DNA from: Thermoanaerobacter sp049701115 | Lineage (GTDB): Bacteria; Bacillota; Thermoanaerobacteria; Thermoanaerobacterales; Thermoanaerobacteraceae | Assembly: GCF_049701115.1 (NCBI RefSeq) | Contig: NZ_JBNATX010000005.1 | Coordinates: forward strand, 1-64,000 | Reading direction: 5' to 3' | Length of the DNA: 64,000 nt | Shown: positions 8,165-16,586 of the stretch, in pieces | How the letters are laid out: each line of letters opens with the position of its first letter | How positions within the stretch are numbered: position 1 is the stretch's first letter | The notes under the pieces: generated by a model | The model's input: the letters and a program-made list of their open reading frames with translations, nothing else | Databases searched by the model: none | Told to the model about the DNA's origin: nothing | Position numbers and translations under genes: made by a program

Positions 8165-9778
8165 TTAGCACTCCACATATTTTTTCAATACCCTTCTCAC
8201 TGCACCTGGTCCTTCTATAAACTCTTTGAAATAGCTTTCTATTCTTTCTCCCAGTCCTACTTCATAAAGGTCAACGCCAAAAATGTTTACATTTGAAAGA
8301 ATAGGTTTTAAATTATCCTGTACAGAGTTTACATCTCCTAACCTTATATTTGAAATGTGTGACCTTAAATCTTCAAGTAACGGGTCTGGGCTTAATGTCA
8401 TTGGATTGCCTTCATCATCCAAAGCCATCAAATATCTTAACCATCCTGCTATTACAAGTGGAATGTATTTAAGGTCTGTAACCTTTAAATCTGGTCTTTC
8501 TCTGTAGGACTTTATTGTCTCTCCAAATCTTATTGCCATTTTCTGTGATGTGTCTGTTGCAATCCTCTGCGGTGTATCTGGCATGTATGGATTAGGAAAT
8601 CTCACTTCGATTACTTCCCTTAAGAATTCTTCTGGGTCTAACACACCTGGATGAACAACTACAGGTAGCCCTTCGTCATATCCAACTTTTTCAACAAGCT
8701 TTTTAAGACATGGATCTTTCATTTCGTCTGCTATTGTGTTATAATTTAGTAAACAACCGAAAATCGCTAATGTAGTATGGAGAGGATTTAGACAGGTTGT
8801 TACTTTCATCCTCTCTACTTTTTCTACTGTTTCTTTATCTGTAAAAATCACTCCTGCCTCTTCTAATGGAGGCCTGCCGTTAGGAAATTTGTCTTCTACG
8901 ACAAGGTAATGTATTTTTTCAGCATTTACAAAAGGCGCAATGACTGTATTTTTACTGGTTTTAATTATGTCCATCTTTTCTATGCCAAGGTCCTCTAACT
9001 TTTTCTTTACATCTTCTGAAGGCCTTGGCACTATTTTATCTATCATACTAAGCGGGAAAGATACTTTTGTTGAATCCGTTAAGTAATTCAAAAATCCTTC
9101 TTCCACAAAGCCTTTCTTTTCCCATTCTTCTGCAATAGTTTTTACTGCACTTTTTAGTCTTTCTCCATTACCAGAAAAATTGTCCAAACTCAGAAGTGCA
9201 ATCGGGTGTTCCCCTGCTTTGTACCTTTCATACAGCAAAGAAGTTACTTTTGAAATTATATGCCTAGGTTTATCCAACCCTTCCTCTATGTCTTCTTGTA
9301 CATCTTTTATATACTCACCAGAAAAATCTTTTAAGTTGTAAGCTTTTTCTGTTATTGTAAAACTTGCTATCTGCAGTGATGGATTAGAGAAGATGTTTTT
9401 CAATCTTTCCCAATCATTATGGGATGGATCGGCTATTATTTTATCGCTTATACTGCCTATAACTTCTATTTCAAGTGATCCATCTATATTTAATACTACC
9501 AACATACTCAAATTATCATAAGGCTCATAAATTCTATCAATTATCTCATAATCATATGACTCCACCGCAATAATCCCTTTATCGATAAGTCCTTTATTTA
9601 AAAGATTCTGTGGTAGAAGTGCTATAAATCCTCTAAAAATGTTACCTGCACCAAAGTGTAGCCAAATTGGATTTTCTTTGGTTTTTCTTGAAATCTCCTC
9701 AACATTGTAGTTAGGAAGTTTTATGCCTCGACTCCGCCATTTTTCAACATCTTTTATACCTTCTCTTGTCAGTAGCAT
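8165..9778 (-). CDS. uxuB: Mannitol-dehydrogenase-family oxidoreductase, probable fructuronate reductase
   Basis: A 537-residue long-chain polyol dehydrogenase. WLHFGAGNIFRGFIALL near residue 40 is the nucleotide-binding start, and the family segments KVTTCLNPLHTTLAIFGCLL and the Lys-containing FPLSMIDKIVPRPS are present. Family members include mannitol dehydrogenase, UxaB (tagaturonate reductase) and UxuB (fructuronate reductase). With a tagaturonate epimerase in the next operon, reduction of D-fructuronate to D-mannonate fits best. It has its own promoter region, which is a near copy of that in front of the DeoR gene, and a 116-base gap to the transporter genes. UxaB activity cannot be excluded. 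Confidence 0.75.
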   Translation of the reverse strand: MLLTREGIKDVEKWRSRGIKLPNYNVEEISRKTKENPIWLHFGAGNIFRGFIALLPQNLLNKGLIDKGIIAVESYDYEIIDRIYEPYDNLSMLVVLNIDGSLEIEVIGSISDKIIADPSHNDWERLKNIFSNPSLQIASFTITEKAYNLKDFSGEYIKDVQEDIEEGLDKPRHIISKVTSLLYERYKAGEHPIALLSLDNFSGNGERLKSAVKTIAEEWEKKGFVEEGFLNYLTDSTKVSFPLSMIDKIVPRPSEDVKKKLEDLGIEKMDIIKTSKNTVIAPFVNAEKIHYLVVEDKFPNGRPPLEEAGVIFTDKETVEKVERMKVTTCLNPLHTTLAIFGCLLNYNTIADEMKDPCLKKLVEKVGYDEGLPVVVHPGVLDPEEFLREVIEVRFPNPYMPDTPQRIATDTSQKMAIRFGETIKSYRERPDLKVTDLKYIPLVIAGWLRYLMALDDEGNPMTLSPDPLLEDLRSHISNIRLGDVNSVQDNLKPILSNVNIFGVDLYEVGLGERIESYFKEFIEGPGAVRRVLKKYVEC

Positions 9779-9842
9779 ATCCCTTCTCCCTTTCTAAACT
9801 TGCTTTATAATATTGCATTTTTGCATTACATACCCTACTTAA

Positions 9843-9900
9843 CTTTGTGGATTATCTTGTGTTTAATAATATATATTCTACATAAATCCAAAAAATCCTT
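9843..9900 (-). promoter_or_regulatory. uxuB promoter/operator, matching that of the DeoR operon
   Basis: On the gene strand a weak -35 (TTTTTG) and -10 (TATTAT) are 17 bases apart. Two GGATTT/ATCC-containing half-sites flank the -10: TTTGTGGATT and TCTACATAAATCC, 33 bases apart start to start. The same elements with the same spacing occur before the DeoR-family gene, pointing to control by that regulator. Confidence 0.5.
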
Positions 9901-9933
9901 CTTGATTTTTAAATTTTTTTATTGAATTTTTGT

Positions 9934-9965
9934 TGAAAGAAAATGGGAGGGCAAAAAACTCCCAT
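9934..9965 (-). terminator. Terminator after gnd
   Basis: On the minus strand a 7-bp stem (ATGGGAG and CTCCCAT, loop of 9) is followed by TTTTCTTTC just past the gnd stop codon, closing the DeoR-uxaE-gntK-gnd operon. Confidence 0.7.
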
Positions 9966-9976
9966 CAATTCAACAT

Positions 9977-11386
9977 TTAATCGATTGGCTCCCACTCTGT
10001 ATGAAAAATTCCTTCTTTATCTATCCTTCTATAGGTGTGGGCTCCAAAGAAATCTCTTTGCGCCTGTATCAGGTTTGCAGGTAGGTTACCTTCAACCATG
10101 CTTAAGAAATAGTCAAGTGAAGAATTAAGTACTAGAGTTGGGATGTAAAATTCTTTTGCTAAGTTAGTCACGTATCTTATTGAATCCAATTTATCCATGA
10201 GGAATGAAATGGCTTTATCGCTATCCAACAAGTTCACATTCTCTTTGTTTTCATTTAATATTTCTCTCAAAAAGTCCAAAATCTTTGCCCTTATAATACA
10301 GCCGCCCTTCCATATGCGCAATACTTCTGAAAGGTCAATATTGTACTCAAAAGCTTTTGAGGCCTCATGTATAAGCCACAATCCCTGCGAAAAGGAAGTG
10401 AATACGCTAAACAAAAGGGCATTTTCTAAGTCTTTTATCACTTTTTCTTTATCCAATTTTACATCAGGATATGTTTTTTTAACTTTTTCAGAAAGCTTTA
10501 CCCTCTCGTCTTTAAAGAATGACAAACTCCTTGCCTCTACTGCAAGGTTTAGTGATGGAGTTGGTATTCCTAAATCCAGTGCAGTCTGAGAAGTCCATTT
10601 TCCTGTACCTTTTTGTTCTGCTTCATCCAATATTAAATCCACAAGGTGCTTCCCTGTCTCTTCATCCTTATACCTCATAATCTTGAAGGATATCTCCATT
10701 AAGAAAGAGTTTAATTCCCCATTGTTCCACTTCTCAAATACATCTCCTATCTCTTCAGGAGAAAGCTTTAAAATTTTTCTCATTATATCGTAAACTTCAG
10801 ATATTGCCTGCATTATGGCATATTCTATTCCATTGTGGACCATTTTGACAAAATGTCCTGCCGAGTCATTTCCTACATATGTACAGCAAGGACCTGATTC
10901 CGTCTGTGCTGCAATCTTTAAAAGTACATCTTTTACCATTTCATAAGCTTCAACACTTCCTCCAGGCATTAATGAAGGACCGTGCAATGCTCCTGCCTCT
11001 CCCCCTGATACTCCCATTCCTAAATAGAGTATGCCTTTTTCTTTTAATTCTTTTATACGCCTTGAAGTATCTTTAAAATAAGAATTGCCCCCATCAATAA
11101 CTAGGTCTCCTTTTTCAAGATAAGGCAAAAGCTCCTGTATAACATCATCTACAGGCTTTCCCGCCTTTACCATAAGTATAATTTTTCTAGGTTTTTTTAA
11201 AGATTCGACAAAAGATTTTATATCGTAATACCCCTCTATTTTTTCATTTTTTACTCTTTCTTCTAAGAATTCTTTTGTCTTTTCTGAGGTTCTGTTAAAT
11301 ACAGATACGGAATAACCTTTCCTGGCGATGTTTAAAGATAAATTTTGACCCATAACTGCTAAGCCAATCAGCCCTATTTCATTCAT
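9977..11386 (-). CDS. gnd: 6-phosphogluconate dehydrogenase, decarboxylating
   Basis: This 469-residue protein has the N-terminal NADP-binding motif GLAVMGQNLSLNIARKGYSVSVFNRT, the substrate signature GVSGGEAGALHGPSLMPGG, the catalytic KMVHNGIEYAIMQ segment (Lys and Glu), and the C-terminal AQRDFFGAHTYRRID tail that closes the active site of the dimer. It oxidises and decarboxylates 6-phosphogluconate to ribulose 5-phosphate. The gluconate-type kinase gene lies 19 bases upstream, so together they form a gluconate shunt. Length is normal. The start has AGGAGG eight bases upstream. Confidence 0.95.
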   Translation of the reverse strand: MNEIGLIGLAVMGQNLSLNIARKGYSVSVFNRTSEKTKEFLEERVKNEKIEGYYDIKSFVESLKKPRKIILMVKAGKPVDDVIQELLPYLEKGDLVIDGGNSYFKDTSRRIKELKEKGILYLGMGVSGGEAGALHGPSLMPGGSVEAYEMVKDVLLKIAAQTESGPCCTYVGNDSAGHFVKMVHNGIEYAIMQAISEVYDIMRKILKLSPEEIGDVFEKWNNGELNSFLMEISFKIMRYKDEETGKHLVDLILDEAEQKGTGKWTSQTALDLGIPTPSLNLAVEARSLSFFKDERVKLSEKVKKTYPDVKLDKEKVIKDLENALLFSVFTSFSQGLWLIHEASKAFEYNIDLSEVLRIWKGGCIIRAKILDFLREILNENKENVNLLDSDKAISFLMDKLDSIRYVTNLAKEFYIPTLVLNSSLDYFLSMVEGNLPANLIQAQRDFFGAHTYRRIDKEGIFHTEWEPID

Positions 11387-11404
11387 TTTTTAATACCTCC
11401 TGTT

Positions 11405-12889
11405 TTATAATTTGCTGTGAGCTTCAAATAGGCTTTTGAGCTCTCGAGATAATTTTTTGAAAAATTGAAATTTCTCTTCATAATAATTGACCTCTTTTTC
11501 GTCTGGCATATAAACATTTTCTACACTAACCATTTCCTTCGTAGCTTCAGAAAGATTCTCATACCTTCCAAGGGCATAATAGCCCAAAATAGCAGAACCA
11601 ACTAAAGCAGGCTCTTCTACTTTAGAGACTTTAATGGGCAGCCCCAGTGTCGATGCAAAAATTTCCATCCATAATGGTGAATTTGTCGCTCCTCCTCCTG
11701 CCCTAATTTCTTTCACTTTTATATTATTGTCCTTCAACGCCTCATAAATCATGCGCAAGGAAAAAGCTACTCCTTCCATAGCTGCTCTTATCATATGACC
11801 CTTTGTGTGAATATTCTTTAACCCAAAAAACACTCCTGATGCAATATTTCCTATTTCTTTGTCCCTTTCACCTGTCAAGTAGGGCAGGAAAAAGAGATTT
11901 GAAGAATCTTCTTTTGAAGCCTCATGAGTTAATTCTTCATAGGGCATGTTAAAAATATTGTCTCTAAGCCATTTTAGTACAACTCCTGCATTGTTTATAG
12001 CAGCCCCAATGAACCATTTACCCGAAGATAAATAATAGGTTTGAAGCCTCATAGCCTCTTCTTTGTCAAAAACAGGTTCAGGATAGGCAACTCTGAACAT
12101 TCCAGTAGTCCCTATGTTTATCGCACCAACTTCTTCCTCAAAAGCCCCAATTCCTATTCCCACCGCTCCTCCATCGTAAACTCCTGTAAGTACTTTCACA
12201 TCTTTTGTCAGTCCCAAAAGCTTTTTAGATTGTTCGGGCAAATCGGCCAAAATTTTATCTGAAGGCATGATGGGAGGAAGTTTTTCTTTAGAAACCCCTA
12301 AAATATCAAGTACATAGTCATCCCATTCAAGTGTATTTACATTCATATAACCAGTTGCAGAAGATATGCTTGGCTCTGTAAAAGGCTGCCCCAAAAGTTT
12401 TAAAAGTATAAAATCTTTGGAGCTTAAAAAAAACCTTGTTTTATTAAATATATCACTTCTTTTCTTTTTTAACCAGTAAATTTTAAACAAAGGCGCATGA
12501 AAAGTTGGAGTAAAGCCTGTCCTTCTGTAAACCTCCTTTACATCAATTTTTTCTAAAAGTTCCTCATAGGTTTCTCTCGCCCTCAAATCCAGAAGTGTCA
12601 TAATGCCCATCAAAGGATTTAATTTATCATCTACGGGAATTAAGCCAAACATATAAGAAGAAGGAACGATTAAGGAAATCCTATCCTCAAAGCCTTTTGC
12701 CGCCTCCCTTGCTGCTTCTACAAAAGCGTTAAAAAGAGTATCTGGGTCGTGCTCTGCTTTCCCTTTGTTGTCTCTTTCAATAGACATCTCCTTCCTGTAG
12801 AGGCTTAAAATATCTCCCTTTTCATTCACCACGCCTGCTTTTAAGTTTGTCGTCCCTATGTCAACAGAAAGAATCAAATCTTTTTCCAT
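11405..12889 (-). CDS. gntK: FGGY-family carbohydrate kinase, probable gluconate kinase
   Basis: The 494-residue product is an actin-fold FGGY kinase: N-terminal phosphate loop SVDIGTTNLKAGVV, and C-terminal GGGATNSPLWMEIFASTLGLPI. The intermediate SSYMFGLIPVDDKLNPLMGI region resembles gluconokinases of the GntK type rather than xylulokinases. It would phosphorylate gluconate to 6-phosphogluconate, the substrate of the next gene, gnd. It overlaps the 3' end of the hydroxyacid dehydrogenase gene by 16 bases, so translation is probably coupled. The substrate is inferred from the pairing with gnd; FGGY kinases also act on xylulose, rhamnulose or glycerol. Confidence 0.75.
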   Translation of the reverse strand: MEKDLILSVDIGTTNLKAGVVNEKGDILSLYRKEMSIERDNKGKAEHDPDTLFNAFVEAAREAAKGFEDRISLIVPSSYMFGLIPVDDKLNPLMGIMTLLDLRARETYEELLEKIDVKEVYRRTGFTPTFHAPLFKIYWLKKKRSDIFNKTRFFLSSKDFILLKLLGQPFTEPSISSATGYMNVNTLEWDDYVLDILGVSKEKLPPIMPSDKILADLPEQSKKLLGLTKDVKVLTGVYDGGAVGIGIGAFEEEVGAINIGTTGMFRVAYPEPVFDKEEAMRLQTYYLSSGKWFIGAAINNAGVVLKWLRDNIFNMPYEELTHEASKEDSSNLFFLPYLTGERDKEIGNIASGVFFGLKNIHTKGHMIRAAMEGVAFSLRMIYEALKDNNIKVKEIRAGGGATNSPLWMEIFASTLGLPIKVSKVEEPALVGSAILGYYALGRYENLSEATKEMVSVENVYMPDEKEVNYYEEKFQFFKKLSRELKSLFEAHSKL

Positions 12890-13884
12890 TTCTCCCCCTC
12901 CAGCACCTCTTTATTTACAACCCCCTCGGGTATTTCGCCTCGCAGGACTTTTTCTGCATCTGAAACAACTTTATCTCCCATGCCTTTTAAACACTCGTAT
13001 GTGTAGGCGGAAGTGTGAGGGGTTATCACGACATTATCAAATTTAAGGAGCGGATGATTTTCATCAATAGGTTCTCCTTCTACTACGTCAAGTCCAACTC
13101 CAGCAACTTTTCCTTCTTTTAAGGCTTTTATAAGAGCCTCTGTATCTATAAGTTCACCTCTTGCAGTGTTAACAATAAATACATTATTTTTCATCATAGA
13201 AAATTCTTTATAAGACAGCATGTGGTAATTTCTCTCATTTAATGAAGCATTAAGAGATATTATGTCTGATGACCTTAATAACTCCTCTAAAGACACAGGA
13301 CGAGCTCCTCTTTTTATTATTTCCTCTTCTGAAAGGTTAGGGTCATACGCAATAACTTCCGCCCCAAAGCCATATTTTAATATTTCAGCAACCCTACTTC
13401 CAATATTTCCGATGCCGATTATTCCTGCAGTTTTGCCCTTTATCTCGTATCCTATGAAATTAGCTCTATCATGCCATTTCCCTTCTTTTACTTTTATTGA
13501 AGCTTCTCTCACTTTCCTCATCACATCTAAAAGGAGTGCAACTGCATTTTCTGCCACAGCTTCTCTTTCAACTATTCCCCCAACTATAGTGACTATAGTG
13601 CCTTTTTTTGTCGCACTTTCTATATCTATAGCATCATAGCCTATGCCATGGCGAGCAATTAAAAGAGTTTCGTCCTTATACTCAAAAAATTCCCTGTCAT
13701 AATAAGGCTTTACACTGGCAATTATTATAGAATAGCCCATTAATTTTTCTGCTAAAGCCTTTCCCCTCATGTCATGAGGAAGGTCAAACCTGTCTACCTG
13801 CCCTAATGCTTTTAATCTTTCAATATGTTCAGGAAAGTGCTTGCCAAAACTGCTAGAATTCACAATTGCAATTTTTACACCCAT
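12874..13884 (-). CDS. D-isomer-specific 2-hydroxyacid dehydrogenase
   Basis: From the preferred start (MGVKIAIVNSSSFG, behind AAAGGGCGG) the protein has about 336 residues; a longer frame would run into uxaE. The NAD-binding core IIGIGNIGSRVAEIL and the catalytic segments NTARGELIDTEALIKAL (Arg), VVEGEP (Glu) and ITPHTSAYTYE (His) are complete. It belongs to the phosphoglycerate dehydrogenase/2-keto acid reductase family. Sitting between uxaE and gntK it may reduce a keto-sugar acid such as 2-ketogluconate, or serve as a glyoxylate-type reductase; serine biosynthesis is unlikely here. The exact substrate is unknown. Confidence 0.75.
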   Translation of the reverse strand: MGVKIAIVNSSSFGKHFPEHIERLKALGQVDRFDLPHDMRGKALAEKLMGYSIIIASVKPYYDREFFEYKDETLLIARHGIGYDAIDIESATKKGTIVTIVGGIVEREAVAENAVALLLDVMRKVREASIKVKEGKWHDRANFIGYEIKGKTAGIIGIGNIGSRVAEILKYGFGAEVIAYDPNLSEEEIIKRGARPVSLEELLRSSDIISLNASLNERNYHMLSYKEFSMMKNNVFIVNTARGELIDTEALIKALKEGKVAGVGLDVVEGEPIDENHPLLKFDNVVITPHTSAYTYECLKGMGDKVVSDAEKVLRGEIPEGVVNKEVLEGEKWKKI

Positions 13885-13900
13885 TTCAACCGCCCTTTCT

Positions 13901-15358
13901 TTATTTACTGAATATCTCTTTAAGGTGATTTTCAACATTTTTTCTGACAAACTCGTAATGTTCCTCTTCGTATTTATCTAAAACTTCAAAAATTTGTTTT
14001 TTCCTTTCTTCCAGCAAAACTCCATAAGAAATGTGGAAAAGCTGCTTAATCTCGGGTTTTAAAACAATACCAGGGTCTTCTAAATTTATATCTTCAGCAA
14101 AGTCCTTTTTGTCAATCAACACTTTATAAGCCTTCTTACTTTCTTCAAGGTTATAAAGGGCAATCTGGTAAAGCTCTTTAAAAAGTTCTTTGTCTTTTTC
14201 AAAAATCAAATTAATTGCCTGAAGCCAGCTCGTGCCAGAAGTTTTTATATGAAATTCTCTTTCAGTGACCTCGCTAAACACTCTGTAAATACTAAATTTA
14301 TCACTTCCAGAATGAAGACTTAATTTATAACCTCCGAATACTTTAGTGAGGTAGTGATGTTTTTCCAACTCCCTTGCAAATTTATTCACATCGCCTATAT
14401 AATCAATGGCTTTTTGAAATTCCCCGGGAAATTTAGGAGCCAAACTCCAGAAATCTATCCCCTTCTCATGCAGATATTCAGCAACAAATATGTGATCTTC
14501 CACTGTTGTATCTTTGTCTCCTTCGTCAATTGAAATCTCTAGGTCAAAATTTTTCACTTTATCTTTCAAAATACCATAGACTTTTTCTACAAAATCCATT
14601 GTTTTTTCATAGGTAAGAGCAGATTTGTACAATTCCTCTTCTGAAACTGTAAAAGCTTCTCCAGTGGGCATGACAAAACTTTTGTCTCTAAATTTTTCAA
14701 TTATCCTCTTACTTGTAGTATTCAGCTTCTTTGCTTCTTCTTTTAACTGGGATTCTGTATAGTCCGAGAGTTTCACCAGCATATCGCTTAAATCAAGGGT
14801 ATACATGGTATAACCGGCATCAATTGCCTCCATCAAATAATTTTCATCTTTTATGTGGTCACCGTCTGCGCCAAATTTCCCTGTATATCCTTCTTCCAGC
14901 ACACCCAAAATCGCTTTTAAAATAGCCTCTTTGAAACTCCGATGGGTTTTCATAAGCTCTCTGGGAGATTGCTGAGCTAAAACAGGAAAGACATCGTAAT
15001 TCTCTATTGCTCTAATATGAGCAGCAGTCACAAGCCCTAACCTATCGCCCATTCCAAAGGAGACTTTTTTATTACATGGAGATGGCGCAATACTAAACTT
15101 GTCTTTTAAAATTACAAAATTTTCATAAGTCAGCGGGTAGAGATTTAAATAATAGCCTATCTCTTTTAAATATTTCCTTTCGGTGAAATGGGGAGAAGAA
15201 AGTGTAAAATCCCCTTGTGTTAAAAGGCCAACGCTCTTTTCATTTGCCTTTTTTACAACAAAAATATAAATGTCTTCTGAAAGCTTTCTAAATGATTTTT
15301 CGTAAAAATAAAAACCTTCCCCTGAAAGATACTCAGCTATTTTGTTAATCATCTCCAT
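13901..15358 (-). CDS. uxaE: Tagaturonate epimerase
   Basis: This 485-residue protein matches the UxaE family known from Thermotoga and other bacteria, which epimerises D-tagaturonate at C4 to D-fructuronate. Family-like features include the FGMGDRLGLVTAAHIRAI segment near residue 100, GADGDHIKDENYLMEAIDAGYTMYTLDLSDM with several His/Asp candidates for metal binding, and the late SLHSGSDKFSIYRV region. Length is normal. It follows the DeoR-family regulator by 18 bases and feeds UxuB, whose gene has a similar promoter. It would take tagaturonate from either galacturonate or the IolO step. Confidence 0.82.
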   Translation of the reverse strand: MEMINKIAEYLSGEGFYFYEKSFRKLSEDIYIFVVKKANEKSVGLLTQGDFTLSSPHFTERKYLKEIGYYLNLYPLTYENFVILKDKFSIAPSPCNKKVSFGMGDRLGLVTAAHIRAIENYDVFPVLAQQSPRELMKTHRSFKEAILKAILGVLEEGYTGKFGADGDHIKDENYLMEAIDAGYTMYTLDLSDMLVKLSDYTESQLKEEAKKLNTTSKRIIEKFRDKSFVMPTGEAFTVSEEELYKSALTYEKTMDFVEKVYGILKDKVKNFDLEISIDEGDKDTTVEDHIFVAEYLHEKGIDFWSLAPKFPGEFQKAIDYIGDVNKFARELEKHHYLTKVFGGYKLSLHSGSDKFSIYRVFSEVTEREFHIKTSGTSWLQAINLIFEKDKELFKELYQIALYNLEESKKAYKVLIDKKDFAEDINLEDPGIVLKPEIKQLFHISYGVLLEERKKQIFEVLDKYEEEHYEFVRKNVENHLKEIFSK

Positions 15359-15375
15359 CTTCCTTTCAAATATAA

Positions 15376-16131
15376 TTACACTATTTCAATCTTCACATAC
15401 TCTGTTAGCTGCTCCACTATTTCTCTGTTTTCCTCCCCTGCAGTTATTATCTTTTCAACGTCGTTAAAAGTAGCAAAAGATACCATGGCAACTTTACCAA
15501 ATTTACTGCTGTCTGCAACCACAATCACTCTGCTGGCGGACCTTATCATTGCCTTTTTAGCTTCAGCCTCAAAAATGTCCGAAGTGGTTAGTCCTTTCTC
15601 TACAGATATGCCTCCAGTTCCTAAAAACAATATATCTATGTTGTACTTCCCTATGCAGTTTACAGTTTCAAAACCTACCATGGACTGATTGTCATGTTTT
15701 AGCTTGCCGCCAGTGATAAAAAGGTTAATTTCTGGATTGGTAGAAAGCTCCGTAGCAACATTTAAAGCATTGGTGATAACTGTGATGCCTTTTAAGCTCT
15801 TTATGGCTTTAGCTATGTGGTAAGTGGTGGAGCCTGCATCTAAAAATACGACATTTCCCTCTTTTATTTCTGCAACAGCTTTCGCAGCAATCCTTTGTTT
15901 TTCTTCTATGTGCTCTTTAAACCTTTTGACAAGGGGAGGAACCACTATGTTTTCTTTTAATACCGCACCACCGTAATTTCTCTCTATAAGCCCCTGTCTC
16001 TCAAGTTCTTCTAAATCTCTTCTTATTGTTTCATCCGATACATTGAATATTTCGCAGAGCTCTGATACCTTGACAGCTTTTTTCTTTAAGATGATTTCCT
16101 TAATCTTTTCCCTTCTCGTTGAAACAAGCAT
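15376..16131 (-). CDS. DeoR-family transcriptional regulator
   Basis: The 251-residue protein has the family layout: an N-terminal winged helix (KAVKVSELCEIFNVSDETIRRDLEELERQGL, near residues 18-50) and a C-terminal phosphosugar-sensing domain (VFLDAGSTTYHIAKAI, GTGGISVEKGLTTSDI, VVADSSKFGKVA). DeoR-type repressors respond to sugar phosphates or related metabolites. It is the first gene of the operon with uxaE, the hydroxyacid dehydrogenase, gntK and gnd, so autoregulation is likely, and a matching operator pair in front of uxuB suggests it also controls that gene. The effector is unknown. Confidence 0.9.
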   Translation of the reverse strand: MLVSTRREKIKEIILKKKAVKVSELCEIFNVSDETIRRDLEELERQGLIERNYGGAVLKENIVVPPLVKRFKEHIEEKQRIAAKAVAEIKEGNVVFLDAGSTTYHIAKAIKSLKGITVITNALNVATELSTNPEINLFITGGKLKHDNQSMVGFETVNCIGKYNIDILFLGTGGISVEKGLTTSDIFEAEAKKAMIRSASRVIVVADSSKFGKVAMVSFATFNDVEKIITAGEENREIVEQLTEYVKIEIV

Positions 16132-16175
16132 TTACACCCTCTCCTATGTTATAAGATGTTAAAATCCTAACATTA

Positions 16176-16233
16176 TTTGTGGATTTTTATTGCTTTTATT
16201 ATATTAGTTCTACACAAATCCAAAAAATCCTCC
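16176..16233 (-). promoter_or_regulatory. Promoter/operator of the DeoR operon
   Basis: On the gene strand TTTTTG and TATAAT are 17 bases apart. The half-sites TTTGTGGATT and TCTACACAAATCC flank the -10 with the same 33-base offset seen before uxuB, and sequence similarity between the two regions extends about 90 bases, with the AT-rich upstream part also shared. Confidence 0.5.
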
Positions 16234-16278
16234 TTTATTTCTAAATTTTTTATTGGCTTTTATGGAATTTTTGGAGTT

Positions 16279-16304
16279 AAAAAAGGAATCCCAAAAGGGA
16301 TCCC
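16279..16304 (-). terminator. Terminator for the SpoVB-like gene
   Basis: On the minus strand GGGATCCC, a 4-nt loop and GGGATTCC form a stem followed by TTTTTT. It lies beyond the palindromic repeat, so the repeat would be transcribed as part of the 3' untranslated region. Confidence 0.65.
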
Positions 16305-16311
16305 TACAGAC

Positions 16312-16550
16312 TGTTGACAAAGTGCTTCTTATTTAAGTGGCATTTTGTGTTAATGCTCCGGAGTTGCAAAGCGACTAAACTAAGGCTCACTTTTCAGGCT
16401 CAGGCGGGGTACCGGCCAATTCGCCAAAAGGCTAAGAATCCGCTCGCTTCGCTCGCCCCGCCTTCGCTCCTCAAGTTTGCCAAGTTTAGTTACCGCTTTG
16501 ACAACAAGTCGCATTTACACACAAAATGCCACTTCTTTATTTTGTCAACA
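16312..16550. repeat. 240-bp palindromic dispersed repeat, copy 1
   Basis: The element is bounded by TGTTGACAAAG and TTTTGTCAACA and carries nested inner arms: AAGTGGCATTTTGTGT (16335-16350) is matched exactly by its complement at 16519-16534, and further in a GCAAAGCGACTAAACTAAGGC-type arm pairs with GCCAAGTTTAGTTACCGCTTTG. The whole can fold into one long imperfect hairpin. It is clearly richer in G+C than its surroundings. A second copy, same orientation and nearly same length, lies at 57403-57642; the central 60 bases differ most. Short open frames through it encode similar peptides in both copies only because the DNA is repeated. It looks like a miniature non-autonomous element or a structured RNA. 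Confidence 0.85.
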
Positions 16551-16586
16551 AACGGGTCACTCGCTTATGCGAGTAGTCTACATTAG

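Noticed and set aside
16314..16586. Plus-strand open frame through repeat copy 1, with a similar peptide in the frame at 57344-57706
   Set aside because: The similarity follows from the repeated DNA itself; there is no ribosome site, the sequence is dominated by inverted repeats, and the two frames diverge outside the element.
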